Assembly: GCF_000507185.2 (NCBI RefSeq)
Contig: NZ_AYTM02000002.1
Coordinates: 5,801,501-5,865,500 of the forward strand
Length of the DNA: 64,000 nt
Direction: 5' to 3'
Origin: Pseudomonas syringae KCTC 12500
GTDB lineage: Bacteria; Pseudomonadota; Gammaproteobacteria; Pseudomonadales; Pseudomonadaceae
Part shown: piece by piece, positions 39,768 through 48,681 of the stretch
Layout of the letters: every line of letters starts with the position of its first letter
Numbering within the stretch: the first letter of the stretch is position 1
Notes under the pieces: generated by a model
Seen by the model: only the letters and a program-made list of their open reading frames with translations
Databases searched by the model: none
Told to the model about the DNA's origin: nothing
Translations under genes and position numbers: made by a program

Positions 39768-41507
39768 CTAATGCGCCTGACGTTCCAGAGGCGTATAGGG
39801 TTTGAAGAACCCGCTGCCCATCCATTGCGGTGTTTTTTCCGTGGTCAGCGGCTGGGCGCGCTGGTAGCTGTTTGCGTTTTTCGCGTAGCCCTTGTGGTCG
39901 TACTCGGCCATGAACGGGTACGGGAAGACCTTGCGGGTGCGTCCGCGATTGCCCACGTTTTCCTTGACCATGGACGCCGGCAGCGACTGTGTCAGCGGTC
40001 TCTGCCTGTTGCCGGCCTTGTCGGGGCCTGCCTGTCGGACAACGATGGCATCCGGAGCGCGGCTTTTTTCGACCCAGGCCATGATCGGCGTCAGCAGATC
40101 GACCAGGCTTGGACCTTCCCCGCCGCCGCAATGATAAACGCCGGGTAGCATGTACAGCCTCGAGAAGGCCTCGGTGCGGGTTTTGCCCATCTCGGCTTCA
40201 AGCGCCTCGTGATACGCCAGGGTGTTGAGCGGTGAGACGTTCGGGTCGGCCCAGCCGTGCCAGAGAATCAGCTTGCCGCCGCGGCTGGCGAATGGCGAGA
40301 GATCGGGATTGGTAGCGTCGTACAGCGCATGCAGCGGGCGTAGCTGGTCAAAGGTTTTCTTGTCGAAGTCCAGCGCATTCAAATCGAAACTTGCTGGTGG
40401 GTTGTTCTCGAACACAACATTGCGAATGGCTTCCAGCGCGGCCTTTTCGCTGTACACAGTCTGATCGGCGCTGATCGGCACGAACACGCCGGCCCAAGCC
40501 AGTTCCGAACCCGGCTGCGGGCCGCCCAGGGTCAGCCGCTCGCCACTGACAGCGTCCTTCGGGCCTTCGTAAAAGCGTCTGACCGTGGCCACCTCCTCTG
40601 CGCTCAGGCACGTGGCGGGGTCGGCGGAAGCCTTGCATTGCAGCGCGGTAGGGTCGAAGTGACAGATACGCGGATCCGCTATAAGGCCATCGATCTGCCC
40701 GTCCAGCAGATCGCATTGCTCGAGTACTGCCTTGTGCAGCAACGGCAGTCGTGAAGCGAGTAGGATCGGCTTGCCGTCCGCGCCGCGGTTGGAACGTGCC
40801 ATCCAGCCGTGATACAGGGTTTTCTGCACTTGGAAGTTGAGCGCCGGGGCTCCGGCAATGATGCCGTCGAAATCGTCCGGGTAACGCTGTGCTTCGACCA
40901 ACGCCTCGCGACCGCCGTCCGAGCAGCCACTGAAGTAGGCATATTGCGCTTTGCGTCCATAGAATGCGGCGATAAGTTTCTTCGAGGCCAGCGCAGTGAG
41001 GTGCACACCACGATGGGCGAAATCGGCGCGTTTTTGTGGGTCATCGCCAAAATGCTCGTCTGCCGCCAGATGGCCCATGTCGGTGGAGGCCACCGCGAAT
41101 GCGCCAGCACTCAGGGATCTGCAGCCATCAGCGGCACGCACGGTCGAGTTGACGTTGCCACACAACCCGCCGCAGCCGACTTGCAGGTAACGCTGCTCCC
41201 AGGTGCCGGTTGGCAGCTCGAGCCGAAAGTTGATCTGCGGAGCCAACCGGGCTTCCACAGTACACACCGCAACACCATCACGGGTCGACTCACTGGCCGC
41301 CAGCACACGATTGCCCTGCCCGCCGAGATCACTGAGATCCACGCTGCTCAGTGCAGCACAGCTGCTGACCGGTTTGACCACTGCAAGCCGAGCCACGTTG
41401 TCGGCGGTCGCCGAGGATGCCACACGGGCCATAGCCGGCGTTTGAATGCTGAGTGAAGTGACCAGCAGCAACAAGGCGTGGGCGTACTTCGGCTGGGAGG
41501 GTTTCAT
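39768..41507 (-). CDS. Tannase/feruloyl esterase family protein
   Basis: 579 aa, AGGAG before the ATG. Signal peptide to about residue 28. Serine nucleophile motif YFSGCSDGGREAL, Asp in WHGWADPNVSP, His in GVYHCGGGEG; the flanking Cys pair forms the CS-D-HC arrangement of this family. A periplasmic or secreted esterase that would release gallic or ferulic acids from plant esters. Single gene, no neighbour on the strand. Confidence 0.9.
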   Translation of the reverse strand: MKPSQPKYAHALLLLVTSLSIQTPAMARVASSATADNVARLAVVKPVSSCAALSSVDLSDLGGQGNRVLAASESTRDGVAVCTVEARLAPQINFRLELPTGTWEQRYLQVGCGGLCGNVNSTVRAADGCRSLSAGAFAVASTDMGHLAADEHFGDDPQKRADFAHRGVHLTALASKKLIAAFYGRKAQYAYFSGCSDGGREALVEAQRYPDDFDGIIAGAPALNFQVQKTLYHGWMARSNRGADGKPILLASRLPLLHKAVLEQCDLLDGQIDGLIADPRICHFDPTALQCKASADPATCLSAEEVATVRRFYEGPKDAVSGERLTLGGPQPGSELAWAGVFVPISADQTVYSEKAALEAIRNVVFENNPPASFDLNALDFDKKTFDQLRPLHALYDATNPDLSPFASRGGKLILWHGWADPNVSPLNTLAYHEALEAEMGKTRTEAFSRLYMLPGVYHCGGGEGPSLVDLLTPIMAWVEKSRAPDAIVVRQAGPDKAGNRQRPLTQSLPASMVKENVGNRGRTRKVFPYPFMAEYDHKGYAKNANSYQRAQPLTTEKTPQWMGSGFFKPYTPLERQAH

Positions 41508-41828
41508 GAGAACTCCTGTTCATGAAGGATCAAAACCACAGTGCGAACCTGCAAATGGCCGCACTGCGCGTAAGGGTAAAACGTTTAAGCCTGACGATTA
41601 TTCAAAGGCTAGTAGAAAAAATCACCAAAGCCTCGTTGGACGGTGCCACGCTGGAAGAGCCCCGACAGCACTGCATCTGTTGGCAACCTGAGCCGCAGAC
41701 AGGAACAGGCCTGCCCGGGTCAAGACCCGATCCAATCGCTGTATGGGGGTGGGCTATAAGCTGGAGTTGTGACCGTCACTGTGCTGAGCGCGCATCACGC
41801 ATCCATACCGTTCCGAGCACTCAACATC

Positions 41829-41916
41829 GGACGCGGAGCGTCCAGAAAGGCATGCCCACGCGGAGTGGGCACAATAGTGATCTGGAGAATTCTCGTTTCC
41901 CACGCTCCAGTGGGAA
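41829..41916. repeat. Intergenic REP-like hairpin cluster
   Basis: Three stems in tandem: GGACG/CGTCC (41829-41843), GCCCAC/GTGGGC (41854-41870), TTCCCA/TGGGAA (41897-41916). Resembles the GC-rich interspersed repeats of P. syringae genomes, placed between convergent-free gene ends. The rest of 41508-41945 shows nothing else. Confidence 0.7.
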
Positions 41917-41945
41917 TGCCTGTCGTGACCCTATGTGTCACGCGT

Positions 41946-43346
41946 TCACGCAGTCTCCGTTTGCCGGTTGCGATGCAGCGCAGCAAGGTCACGGAAGACA
42001 GCACCCGGATGACCTGCTTCCAGGCGCGGGCCATCGCCAAACAGCTTTTCGCGCAACGTGCCATTGGCGTATTCGGTCTTGTAGACGCCGCGTTTCTGAA
42101 GCTCCGGCACCAACAGTTCGACCACGTCAATGAAGGTTTCGTGGGTCAGCGCGTACGCCAGGTTGAACCCGTCGACGTCTGTTTCTTCAACCCACTCCTG
42201 CAGCAGATCAGCCACGGTTTCCGGACTGCCGACAAACAGCGGGCCGAAGCCACCGATGCCGACCCAATCGGCCAGTGCCTGCGGCGTCCATATCGTGTTC
42301 GGGTCTGCCGTGGAAAAAGTCTCGACGGCCGACTGAATGGCATTGGTGTGAACGTGGCGCAGGGGTTCGTCGGGCTTGAACTGGCTGAAGTCGATGCCGG
42401 TCCAGCCGGAAATCAAAGCCATCGCGCCCTCATAACTGACCCAGCTTTTGTATTCTTCGAATTTGGCCTTGGCCTTGGCATCCGTCTCGCCGAGGATCAC
42501 CGTCTGCAAATTGAAAATCAGCACCTTGGACGGGTCACGACCAGCCTCTGCAGTGCGCCGGCGGATATCGGCCACGGTCTTTTTCAGCAGGACTTTCGAG
42601 GGGGCTGCAACGAAAACGCATTCGGCGTGCTCGGCGGCGAACTGCTTGCCGCGGCTTGAAGCGCCGGCCTGATAGAGCACAGGCGTGCGTTGCGGCGACG
42701 GCTCGCACAAGTGGATGCCAGGCACCTGGAAGTGTTTGCCGACATGGCGAATCTCGTGGATTTTGGTGGGATCACTGAATACCCGGCGCTCCCGGTCACG
42801 CAGAATTGCGCCGTCTTCCCAGCTGCCTTCCCAGAGTTTGTAACACACCTCCAGATACTCCTCCGCGTAGTCGTAGCGCGCGTCGTGTTCGGTGAGGGTT
42901 TTCTGGCCCAGGTTCTTCGCGCCGCTTTCCAGATACGAGGTGACGATATTCCAGCCTGCGCGCCCCTTGGTCAGGTGATCCAGCGTCGACAGGCGACGGG
43001 CAAACGGATAGGGATGTTCGAACGACAGCGACGCGGTCAGGCCGAAGCCCAGGTGTTCAGTCACCAGCGCCATGGGCGGGATGAGCTGCAACGGGTCATT
43101 GACCGGCACCTGAGTGGCCTGGCGAATCGCCGCCTCGCCGTTGCCGCGATAGACGTCGTAAATACCCAGCACATCGGCAATGAACAAACCATCGAACTTG
43201 CCGCGCTCGAGAATTTTCGCCAGATCGGTCCAGTATTCGAGGTCCTTGTACTGCCAGGAGCGATCACGCGGATGCGCCCAGAGGCCCGGCGATTGATGGC
43301 CGACGCAGTTCATGTCAAACGCGTTGAGGCGGATTTGGCGGGACAT
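41946..43346 (-). CDS. DszA/NtaA-type FMN-dependent monooxygenase
   Basis: 466 aa from MSRQIRLNAFDMNCVGHQSP. FDGLFIADVLGIYDVYRGN, HLGFGLTASLSFEHPYPFAR, GRAGWNIVTSYLESGAKNLG and YQAGASSRGKQFAAEHAECV are hallmark segments of the NtaA/SnaA/DszA luciferase-like group. These use FMNH2 from a separate reductase to oxidise sulfones, chelators or similar compounds. Operon with the SfnB-like gene. No reductase in the window. Confidence 0.9.
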   Translation of the reverse strand: MSRQIRLNAFDMNCVGHQSPGLWAHPRDRSWQYKDLEYWTDLAKILERGKFDGLFIADVLGIYDVYRGNGEAAIRQATQVPVNDPLQLIPPMALVTEHLGFGLTASLSFEHPYPFARRLSTLDHLTKGRAGWNIVTSYLESGAKNLGQKTLTEHDARYDYAEEYLEVCYKLWEGSWEDGAILRDRERRVFSDPTKIHEIRHVGKHFQVPGIHLCEPSPQRTPVLYQAGASSRGKQFAAEHAECVFVAAPSKVLLKKTVADIRRRTAEAGRDPSKVLIFNLQTVILGETDAKAKAKFEEYKSWVSYEGAMALISGWTGIDFSQFKPDEPLRHVHTNAIQSAVETFSTADPNTIWTPQALADWVGIGGFGPLFVGSPETVADLLQEWVEETDVDGFNLAYALTHETFIDVVELLVPELQKRGVYKTEYANGTLREKLFGDGPRLEAGHPGAVFRDLAALHRNRQTETA

Positions 43347-43350
43347 ACAC

Positions 43351-43791
43351 TTACTCCTGAAGCTGCGGCGGAACCACGCCATTGAGGCGTTGATTGCCGA
43401 TAACCTGATAGTGCCAGCGCAGCGGTTCACGGCCGGTTGGGGCTGGCAATGACGGGCGCTGCCCGGTCAATTCGTACTGAATATTGCCCACCGCCTGCAA
43501 AGCATCGGCGCTGGCAATGACCGCCTCGCTGCTGGCGATCAGGCGTTGTTCGGCAGAACCGTCCTGCCGCCGGGCGCGTTCCAGCAGCGCGGCGGCGACG
43601 TCCAGACGAATCTGCAGATCCCCGACCTTGCTGATCACATAGGGGTCATCGACGATGCGCTGCAGACCACTGAGCGACCACGGCCGACCGTGCTCACGCA
43701 GGTAGTCGAGTGTGTGTTGCAGGCCCTGGCGCGCCTGATCAAGGTCTTCGGTAGCAACCGCCAGTTGTGCGGTAATAGCGGGATGTGTCAT
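43351..43791 (-). CDS. Stand-alone acyl-CoA-dehydrogenase C-terminal-like domain
   Basis: 146 aa. It corresponds only to the C-terminal helical bundle of the SfnB/DszC group: RWHYQVIGNQRLNGVVPPQ parallels KYHLIGNQALNGIAPPRHA at the end of the upstream gene. No FAD/FMN-binding N-terminal or middle domain. Start and frame are intact (15 bp after sfnB, 4 bp before the monooxygenase), so it is likely expressed, perhaps as an accessory subunit. Truncated paralogue is the alternative. Confidence 0.6.
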   Translation of the reverse strand: MTHPAITAQLAVATEDLDQARQGLQHTLDYLREHGRPWSLSGLQRIVDDPYVISKVGDLQIRLDVAAALLERARRQDGSAEQRLIASSEAVIASADALQAVGNIQYELTGQRPSLPAPTGREPLRWHYQVIGNQRLNGVVPPQLQE

Positions 43792-43806
43792 GGGCGTACT
43801 CCTCGA

Positions 43807-45021
43807 TCAGTTCCAGGCGTGACGTGGCGGCGCGATACCGTTGAGCGCCTGATTGCCGATCAGGTGGTATTTCCAGCGCGCCGGGTCATGCAGCGTGTGG
43901 GTCCGCGCGTTGCGCCAGTAACGATCCAGATTGAGTTTGCCGAGCACCGAGCGGGTGCCGGCCAGTTCGAACAGCTGGGTGCTGGCGAGCAAGGCAATCT
44001 GCGCCGACAGCACCTTGGCCTGGGCGACGATTACCGAGGCCTGTGCGACGCTGGCTTCGCTGGGTTCGGCCAGGGCATGGTCGATGGCCTGCCCGGCCTT
44101 GGCGAGGATCGCGTCGGTGCCGTGCAGCCGCCACTGCAAGTCGCCGATGGCAGCAATGCTGAACGGGTCCTGCCAGCCGAAATCCTGCTTGCTGTCGATC
44201 CATGGCCGGGCCAACCGGGCGTGCTTCAGGGTTTCCTCGAACGCGCCGTGAGCAATGCCGGTATCCACCGCGGCCTGAATGATCTGCGAAATCGGCCCAT
44301 GGGCAGTCGGTTCGTCGAAAGCGCGATGCGCCGGGATCACCGCACTCGAGGGTACGCGAACGGCCTTCAACACCGCCCCGCCGCTGGCCGTGGTGCGCTG
44401 ACCGAAACCGTCCCAGTTATCGATGATGGTCAGCCCCGGATTGTCGCGCTCGACGAAAGCGATGAACACCTGATTCTGCTCGTTGACGCCTGAAACCGGC
44501 ACGATGTGCGCGAACAGTGCGCCGGTGCAGTAGAACTTTTCGCCATCCAGCACTGCGTGCTCGCCATCGAATCGAATCCGGGTCTGGAAGGCGCCGGCGT
44601 TCTTGCTTTTCGACTCCGAGAACGCATTGCCAAAGCGGTAGCCGGCCAGCGCCTTGCCGAAGTAGTGGCGCTTCTGCTCCTCGGTGCCGGTCTGCAAGAG
44701 AATGTCGAGCACGCCCAGATGGTTCTGCGGGATTTGCCCGAGTGAAGGGTCAGCGGCAGAAACAAGCTTGATCACTTCCGCGACGGTGACATAGGAAACG
44801 CCCGCACCGCCATAGGCCTTGGGTACGGTAATAGCCCAAAGGCCGCTGGCGGAGAACTCATCCAGCTCGGCGACTGGCAGACGCCGTTCGCGATCACGCA
44901 CTGAAGCTTCTTCAGCAAAGCGACCGGCCAATGCTCTGGCCACTTCAAGGGCTTCGGCGTCCGAGCCAATGACATGCGCTGCGGGAGGTGCGGCAGTTGA
45001 AAGGGAGGAAGGAAAACTCAT
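43807..45021 (-). CDS. SfnB/DszC-family flavin oxidoreductase
   Basis: 404 aa from MSFPSSLSTAAPPAAHVIGS. Acyl-CoA-dehydrogenase fold: VPKAYGGAGVSYVTVAEVIK, KFYCTGALFAHIVPVSG, DNWDGFGQRTTASGGAVL, and C-terminal YWRNARTHTLHDPARWKYHL. The FGQRTTASG and RNARTHTLHDP motifs place it with SfnB and DszC, flavin monooxygenases of organosulfur use. First gene of the three-gene operon with 43351 and 41946. Confidence 0.85.
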   Translation of the reverse strand: MSFPSSLSTAAPPAAHVIGSDAEALEVARALAGRFAEEASVRDRERRLPVAELDEFSASGLWAITVPKAYGGAGVSYVTVAEVIKLVSAADPSLGQIPQNHLGVLDILLQTGTEEQKRHYFGKALAGYRFGNAFSESKSKNAGAFQTRIRFDGEHAVLDGEKFYCTGALFAHIVPVSGVNEQNQVFIAFVERDNPGLTIIDNWDGFGQRTTASGGAVLKAVRVPSSAVIPAHRAFDEPTAHGPISQIIQAAVDTGIAHGAFEETLKHARLARPWIDSKQDFGWQDPFSIAAIGDLQWRLHGTDAILAKAGQAIDHALAEPSEASVAQASVIVAQAKVLSAQIALLASTQLFELAGTRSVLGKLNLDRYWRNARTHTLHDPARWKYHLIGNQALNGIAPPRHAWN

Positions 45022-45447
45022 GGACAGGCTCCTGCTCGTTGGCGACAGGTTGAAAACACTCAACACGCTTGACCCTGAACATTGCACAGCCCGTGCCGAA
45101 AAATATTTCCCTTTAAAAGCAGTAAGTTGCGAAGCAACGCTCATGAATGGCCGCACCCTGCAGCGCAAAATGTTCAAACGCTGTTGCTGGCCGAACAGCG
45201 GCGCACTCGCAGCGCATCCAGCGCAGACACAGGTATTTCAGGGCTCATGAGCTGCCGACGTGGCTGACGACGCGATGGGGTTTGCCAGCCAGCGCTCATG
45301 CCACTGTTGGCTGACCAACAAGAAAAACATCTCACCAAAAATAAGCTATTAAAATCAATTAGTTATATTCAGGCATAAAGCATGCAGAGAGTCCTGCGAA
45401 CCTTCCACCGGCCCGTGTGCCGATCTCTTCGCGCTCAGGAGTACTGC
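45022..45447. promoter_or_regulatory. Divergent promoter region between two flavin-enzyme genes
   Basis: 426 bp between the oppositely directed genes at 45021 and 45448. No gene seen. The stretch 45320-45375 is AT-rich (AATAAGCTATTAAAATC), the likely shared promoter zone. CysB or SfnR control would be expected for sulfur genes, but no site could be assigned by eye. Confidence 0.4.
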
Positions 45448-46686
45448 ATGACTCAAACAACCGGCTCAAACCCACTCTCGCTGGGGACCGATTACGAAAC
45501 CCTGGCCAACCGATTTCGCCCGATCTTCCGTGAGATCGGCGCTGGCAGCGTCGAACGCGAAAAAGCCCGCGCCCTGCCCCATGAAGCGATTGCCTGGCTG
45601 CAGAAAGCCGGTTTCGGCGCTGTGCGTGTGCCCGTCGAATATGGCGGTGCGGGTGCATCGATCAGCCAGCTGTTTCAACTGCTGATCGAGCTGGCCGAAG
45701 CCGACTCGAATATTCCGCAAGCCCTGCGCGCGCACTTCGCTTTCGTCGAAGACCGCCTGAATGCACCACCCGGTGCGGACCGTGACCAGTGGTTTGCGCG
45801 CTTTGTCGCCGGGGATCTGGTGGGTAACGGCTGGACCGAAGTCGGCGCGGTGAAAATCGGCGACGTGATTACCAAGGTCAGCCCGCAAGGCGATGGTTTC
45901 GTGCTCAGCGGCACTAAGTTCTACAGCACCGGCAGCATCTTTGCCGACTGGATCGACGTCTATGCCCAGCGCTCCGATACCGGTGCCGACGTGATCGCGG
46001 TCGTCGACGCCAGGCATGCCGGTGTGCGCCACAGTGACGACTGGGACGGGTTCGGCCAGCGCACCACCGGCAGCGGCACCTCGGTCTACGACAATGTACC
46101 GCTGCCGGCCACACACGTCATACCGTTCGAGCAACGCTTCAAATACCAGACGGCGTTTTATCAATTGGTGCTGCTGGCGGTGCTGGCCGGTATTGGTCGA
46201 GCTGTCGAACGCGACATCGCTCAGGAAGTGCGCGATCGCAAACGCGTCTTCAGCCATGGCAACGCCGGGAGCGTCAGCCAGGACTCGCAAGTGCAGCAAG
46301 TGGTCGGTCAGATCGCCGCTCAGGTTTACGCCGCAGAGGCCGCAACGTTGCGCTCCGCCGAGCCATTGCAGCGTGCGTACGTGGCACGCTTTGGCAATGA
46401 CTCACAGCGGGAAAAAGACGCCAATATCGCCGCCGAAATCGAGACCGCCAAGGCCCAGGTGATCGTCTCGGAACTGGTGCTGCGCGCTGCAAGCGAACTG
46501 TTCAATGCATTGGGCGCTTCAGGTGTCAGCGTCAACAAGGCGCTGGATCGCCACTGGCGTAATGCGCGCACAGCGGCATCGCACAATCCGCTGATCTACA
46601 AGGCGCGCATTGTCGGTGACTGGCGCATCAACGGCACCGAGCCGCCGTTTGTCTGGCAGATCGGCAGCGGTAAAGGCAACGCGTAA
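45448..46686 (+). CDS. Second DszC/SfnB-type flavin monooxygenase
   Basis: 412 aa from MTQTTGSNPLSLGTDYETLA (AGGAG). VPVEYGGAGASISQLFQLLI, GTKFYSTGSIFADWIDVYAQ, DDWDGFGQRTTGSGTSVYDN, RHWRNARTAASHNPLIYKAR. Closely related in motifs to the gene at 43807 but divergently transcribed. Probably oxidises an organosulfur or aromatic substrate. Confidence 0.85.
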   Translation: MTQTTGSNPLSLGTDYETLANRFRPIFREIGAGSVEREKARALPHEAIAWLQKAGFGAVRVPVEYGGAGASISQLFQLLIELAEADSNIPQALRAHFAFVEDRLNAPPGADRDQWFARFVAGDLVGNGWTEVGAVKIGDVITKVSPQGDGFVLSGTKFYSTGSIFADWIDVYAQRSDTGADVIAVVDARHAGVRHSDDWDGFGQRTTGSGTSVYDNVPLPATHVIPFEQRFKYQTAFYQLVLLAVLAGIGRAVERDIAQEVRDRKRVFSHGNAGSVSQDSQVQQVVGQIAAQVYAAEAATLRSAEPLQRAYVARFGNDSQREKDANIAAEIETAKAQVIVSELVLRAASELFNALGASGVSVNKALDRHWRNARTAASHNPLIYKARIVGDWRINGTEPPFVWQIGSGKGNA

Positions 46687-46693
46687 AGAGCAC

Positions 46694-47680
46694 TCACGCC
46701 GCGTTACGCAGCAGGTGGCGACTGGTAAAACTGAACGCCAGCACCAGAAAGATCAGCGCCCCGGTCGCAACCTGCTGCCAATAGAAGTTCCAGCCGATCA
46801 GCAACAGGCCGTTGGCGATCACGTTGATGAAGAGCACACCCAAAAGTGTGCCCGGAATATTCGGACGCCCTTGACGACTGAGCGTCGTACCGATGAACAC
46901 CGCGCCGATGGCATTGATCAGGTAAGCGTTGCCTGACATCGGCACGTAGGCGTTGACCGTCGAGCTGAGCAGGATACCCGCCACCGCACAGGCCAGCGCG
47001 CTGGCGAAAAACACCTGCACGGCAATGCGTCGCGTGGGCAGGCCCGAGTAATACGCCAGTTGCGGCTGCGTGCCCAGCGCAAGGATTTCCCGTCCCAGAC
47101 GGCCACGCGCCAGAATCAGCCCGTAAAGCCCTGCCAGCAACCCTACCACCAACAACGGCAACGGCACGCCGAGGATCAACACAGCGCTGATGCCCGGTAA
47201 CGCGCCCTGAGCGATATAGATCGGCTGGCCACCGTCGGACAACAACTGTTGCACGCTGGTGCCGATAAACAGCGTACCCAGCGTCGCCAGGAACGGCGAA
47301 ATGCGCAGCCCGGCGATCAGCATCGCGTTGAACGCCCCGGCGATGCCCCCCGCCAGCAGGGCCACCGCAATGGCCGCGCCCAGGCCATGACCGCCATTCA
47401 GGGTGACGACGAAACCGAGGCTGGCAAAGTCCAGCGCCGTTCCCACCGACAGATCGATACCGCCAGCCGCAACGGCCCAGGTCATGCCGATTGCGACGAT
47501 GGCCAGCAACACGAAGTTGTTCAGCACCAGGCTCGACAGGTTGCCCCAACTCAGAAAGCCCGGCGCATTGATCGCGAAAAACAGCAGGATGACCGACACC
47601 AACAGCGGCAGGACCGCTGGCAAAAGGCGCGGCAGCACCTTGACCAGCGTCGAGGAGGTACTCAGGGTCAGCGTACTCAT
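46694..47680 (-). CDS. ABC importer permease (RbsC type)
   Basis: 328 aa, eight to ten hydrophobic helices. VGMTWAVAAGGIDLSVGTAL and AYLINAIGAVFIGTTLSRQG are the sugar-permease signatures. Overlaps the second permease by 4 bp. Last gene of a four-gene importer operon reading from 51259. Confidence 0.9.
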   Translation of the reverse strand: MSTLTLSTSSTLVKVLPRLLPAVLPLLVSVILLFFAINAPGFLSWGNLSSLVLNNFVLLAIVAIGMTWAVAAGGIDLSVGTALDFASLGFVVTLNGGHGLGAAIAVALLAGGIAGAFNAMLIAGLRISPFLATLGTLFIGTSVQQLLSDGGQPIYIAQGALPGISAVLILGVPLPLLVVGLLAGLYGLILARGRLGREILALGTQPQLAYYSGLPTRRIAVQVFFASALACAVAGILLSSTVNAYVPMSGNAYLINAIGAVFIGTTLSRQGRPNIPGTLLGVLFINVIANGLLLIGWNFYWQQVATGALIFLVLAFSFTSRHLLRNAA

Positions 47681-48681
47681 TGTTCACCCTCCCGGCGGCC
47701 GAATGCCCCGGAAAATGCCACCACCAACAGAATCAACACACCTTGCACGCCGTTGACCCAGAAGCTGGAAATGTTCAGCAATTGAAAACCGTTGATCAAA
47801 AAGCCCAGGAGCAGCGTCGCCAACAGGGTGCCGGGAATGTTCGCGGTCAGACGCCGCGAGAACACCACGCCGAGAAAAGCGATGGCCACCACTGACAGCA
47901 ACATGTCACCGGAACCGGTCGTGCTGCCGCTGAAAAACGCTGCGGAACAGAACGCAGCAATGGCGGCGCATCCGCCGGCAATCAGGTAACTGGCAAACAC
48001 ATAGCGCCGCAGATTCAACCCGGCAGCCTCGGCGGCTTGCGGGTATTCGCCAATGGCGTACAGACGCAGACCAAACGCGCTGTGCTGAATCACCAGCCAC
48101 AACACCGCAGCGACACCCAGCAGTACCCAGGCCAGCGCGGGAATGCCCAGCCAGACGCCGGACGCCAGGCTGTCGAGCAAGGCCGAGTCGGTCGCCAGCA
48201 CAGTGTTCTGGGTCAGCACCAGCTCCAGGCCGGCAATCAGGTTCATGCTCGCCAGGGTCGCCAGTAACGGCGGCAAGCGTAGAAACACCACCGCCAGGCC
48301 GTTGAACGCGCCGACCAGCAGGCCGCAGCCGAGCGTCAGGCCAATCGCTTGCCAAGCATAGAACCCGGCATTGTTCAGGCTGCTGTAGACGGCCGCACAC
48401 AGACCGAGATTGGCCGCCAGCGACAGGTCCAGGCCGCCGCTGACCACATTGGAACCACCACCGATAACCACGCAGGTCAGCCCCAGCGCGAGTATGCCGA
48501 GGGTTGCTGACTGGGCGAACACATTGCTGATGTTGCCGAGGCTGATAAAGTTCGGCGCACTGACGGCAAAGCCGAGCAAAATCGCCAGAAACACCAGCAA
48601 CGAACCTCGCTGAGCCAGCTGCACGAGCCAGCGTTGCGCTGGATCGCCAGCCTGCGCAACGGATAGATCAAGCGCGGACAT
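47677..48681 (-). CDS. ABC importer permease (RbsC type), second subunit
   Basis: 334 aa from MSALDLSVAQAGDPAQRWLV. LGLTCVVIGGGSNVVSGGLD and GDMLLSVVAIAFLGVVFSRR. Overlaps the ATPase gene by 14 bp and the other permease by 4 bp. Having two different RbsC-like permeases suggests a heterodimeric channel. Confidence 0.88.
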   Translation of the reverse strand: MSALDLSVAQAGDPAQRWLVQLAQRGSLLVFLAILLGFAVSAPNFISLGNISNVFAQSATLGILALGLTCVVIGGGSNVVSGGLDLSLAANLGLCAAVYSSLNNAGFYAWQAIGLTLGCGLLVGAFNGLAVVFLRLPPLLATLASMNLIAGLELVLTQNTVLATDSALLDSLASGVWLGIPALAWVLLGVAAVLWLVIQHSAFGLRLYAIGEYPQAAEAAGLNLRRYVFASYLIAGGCAAIAAFCSAAFFSGSTTGSGDMLLSVVAIAFLGVVFSRRLTANIPGTLLATLLLGFLINGFQLLNISSFWVNGVQGVLILLVVAFSGAFGRREGEQ

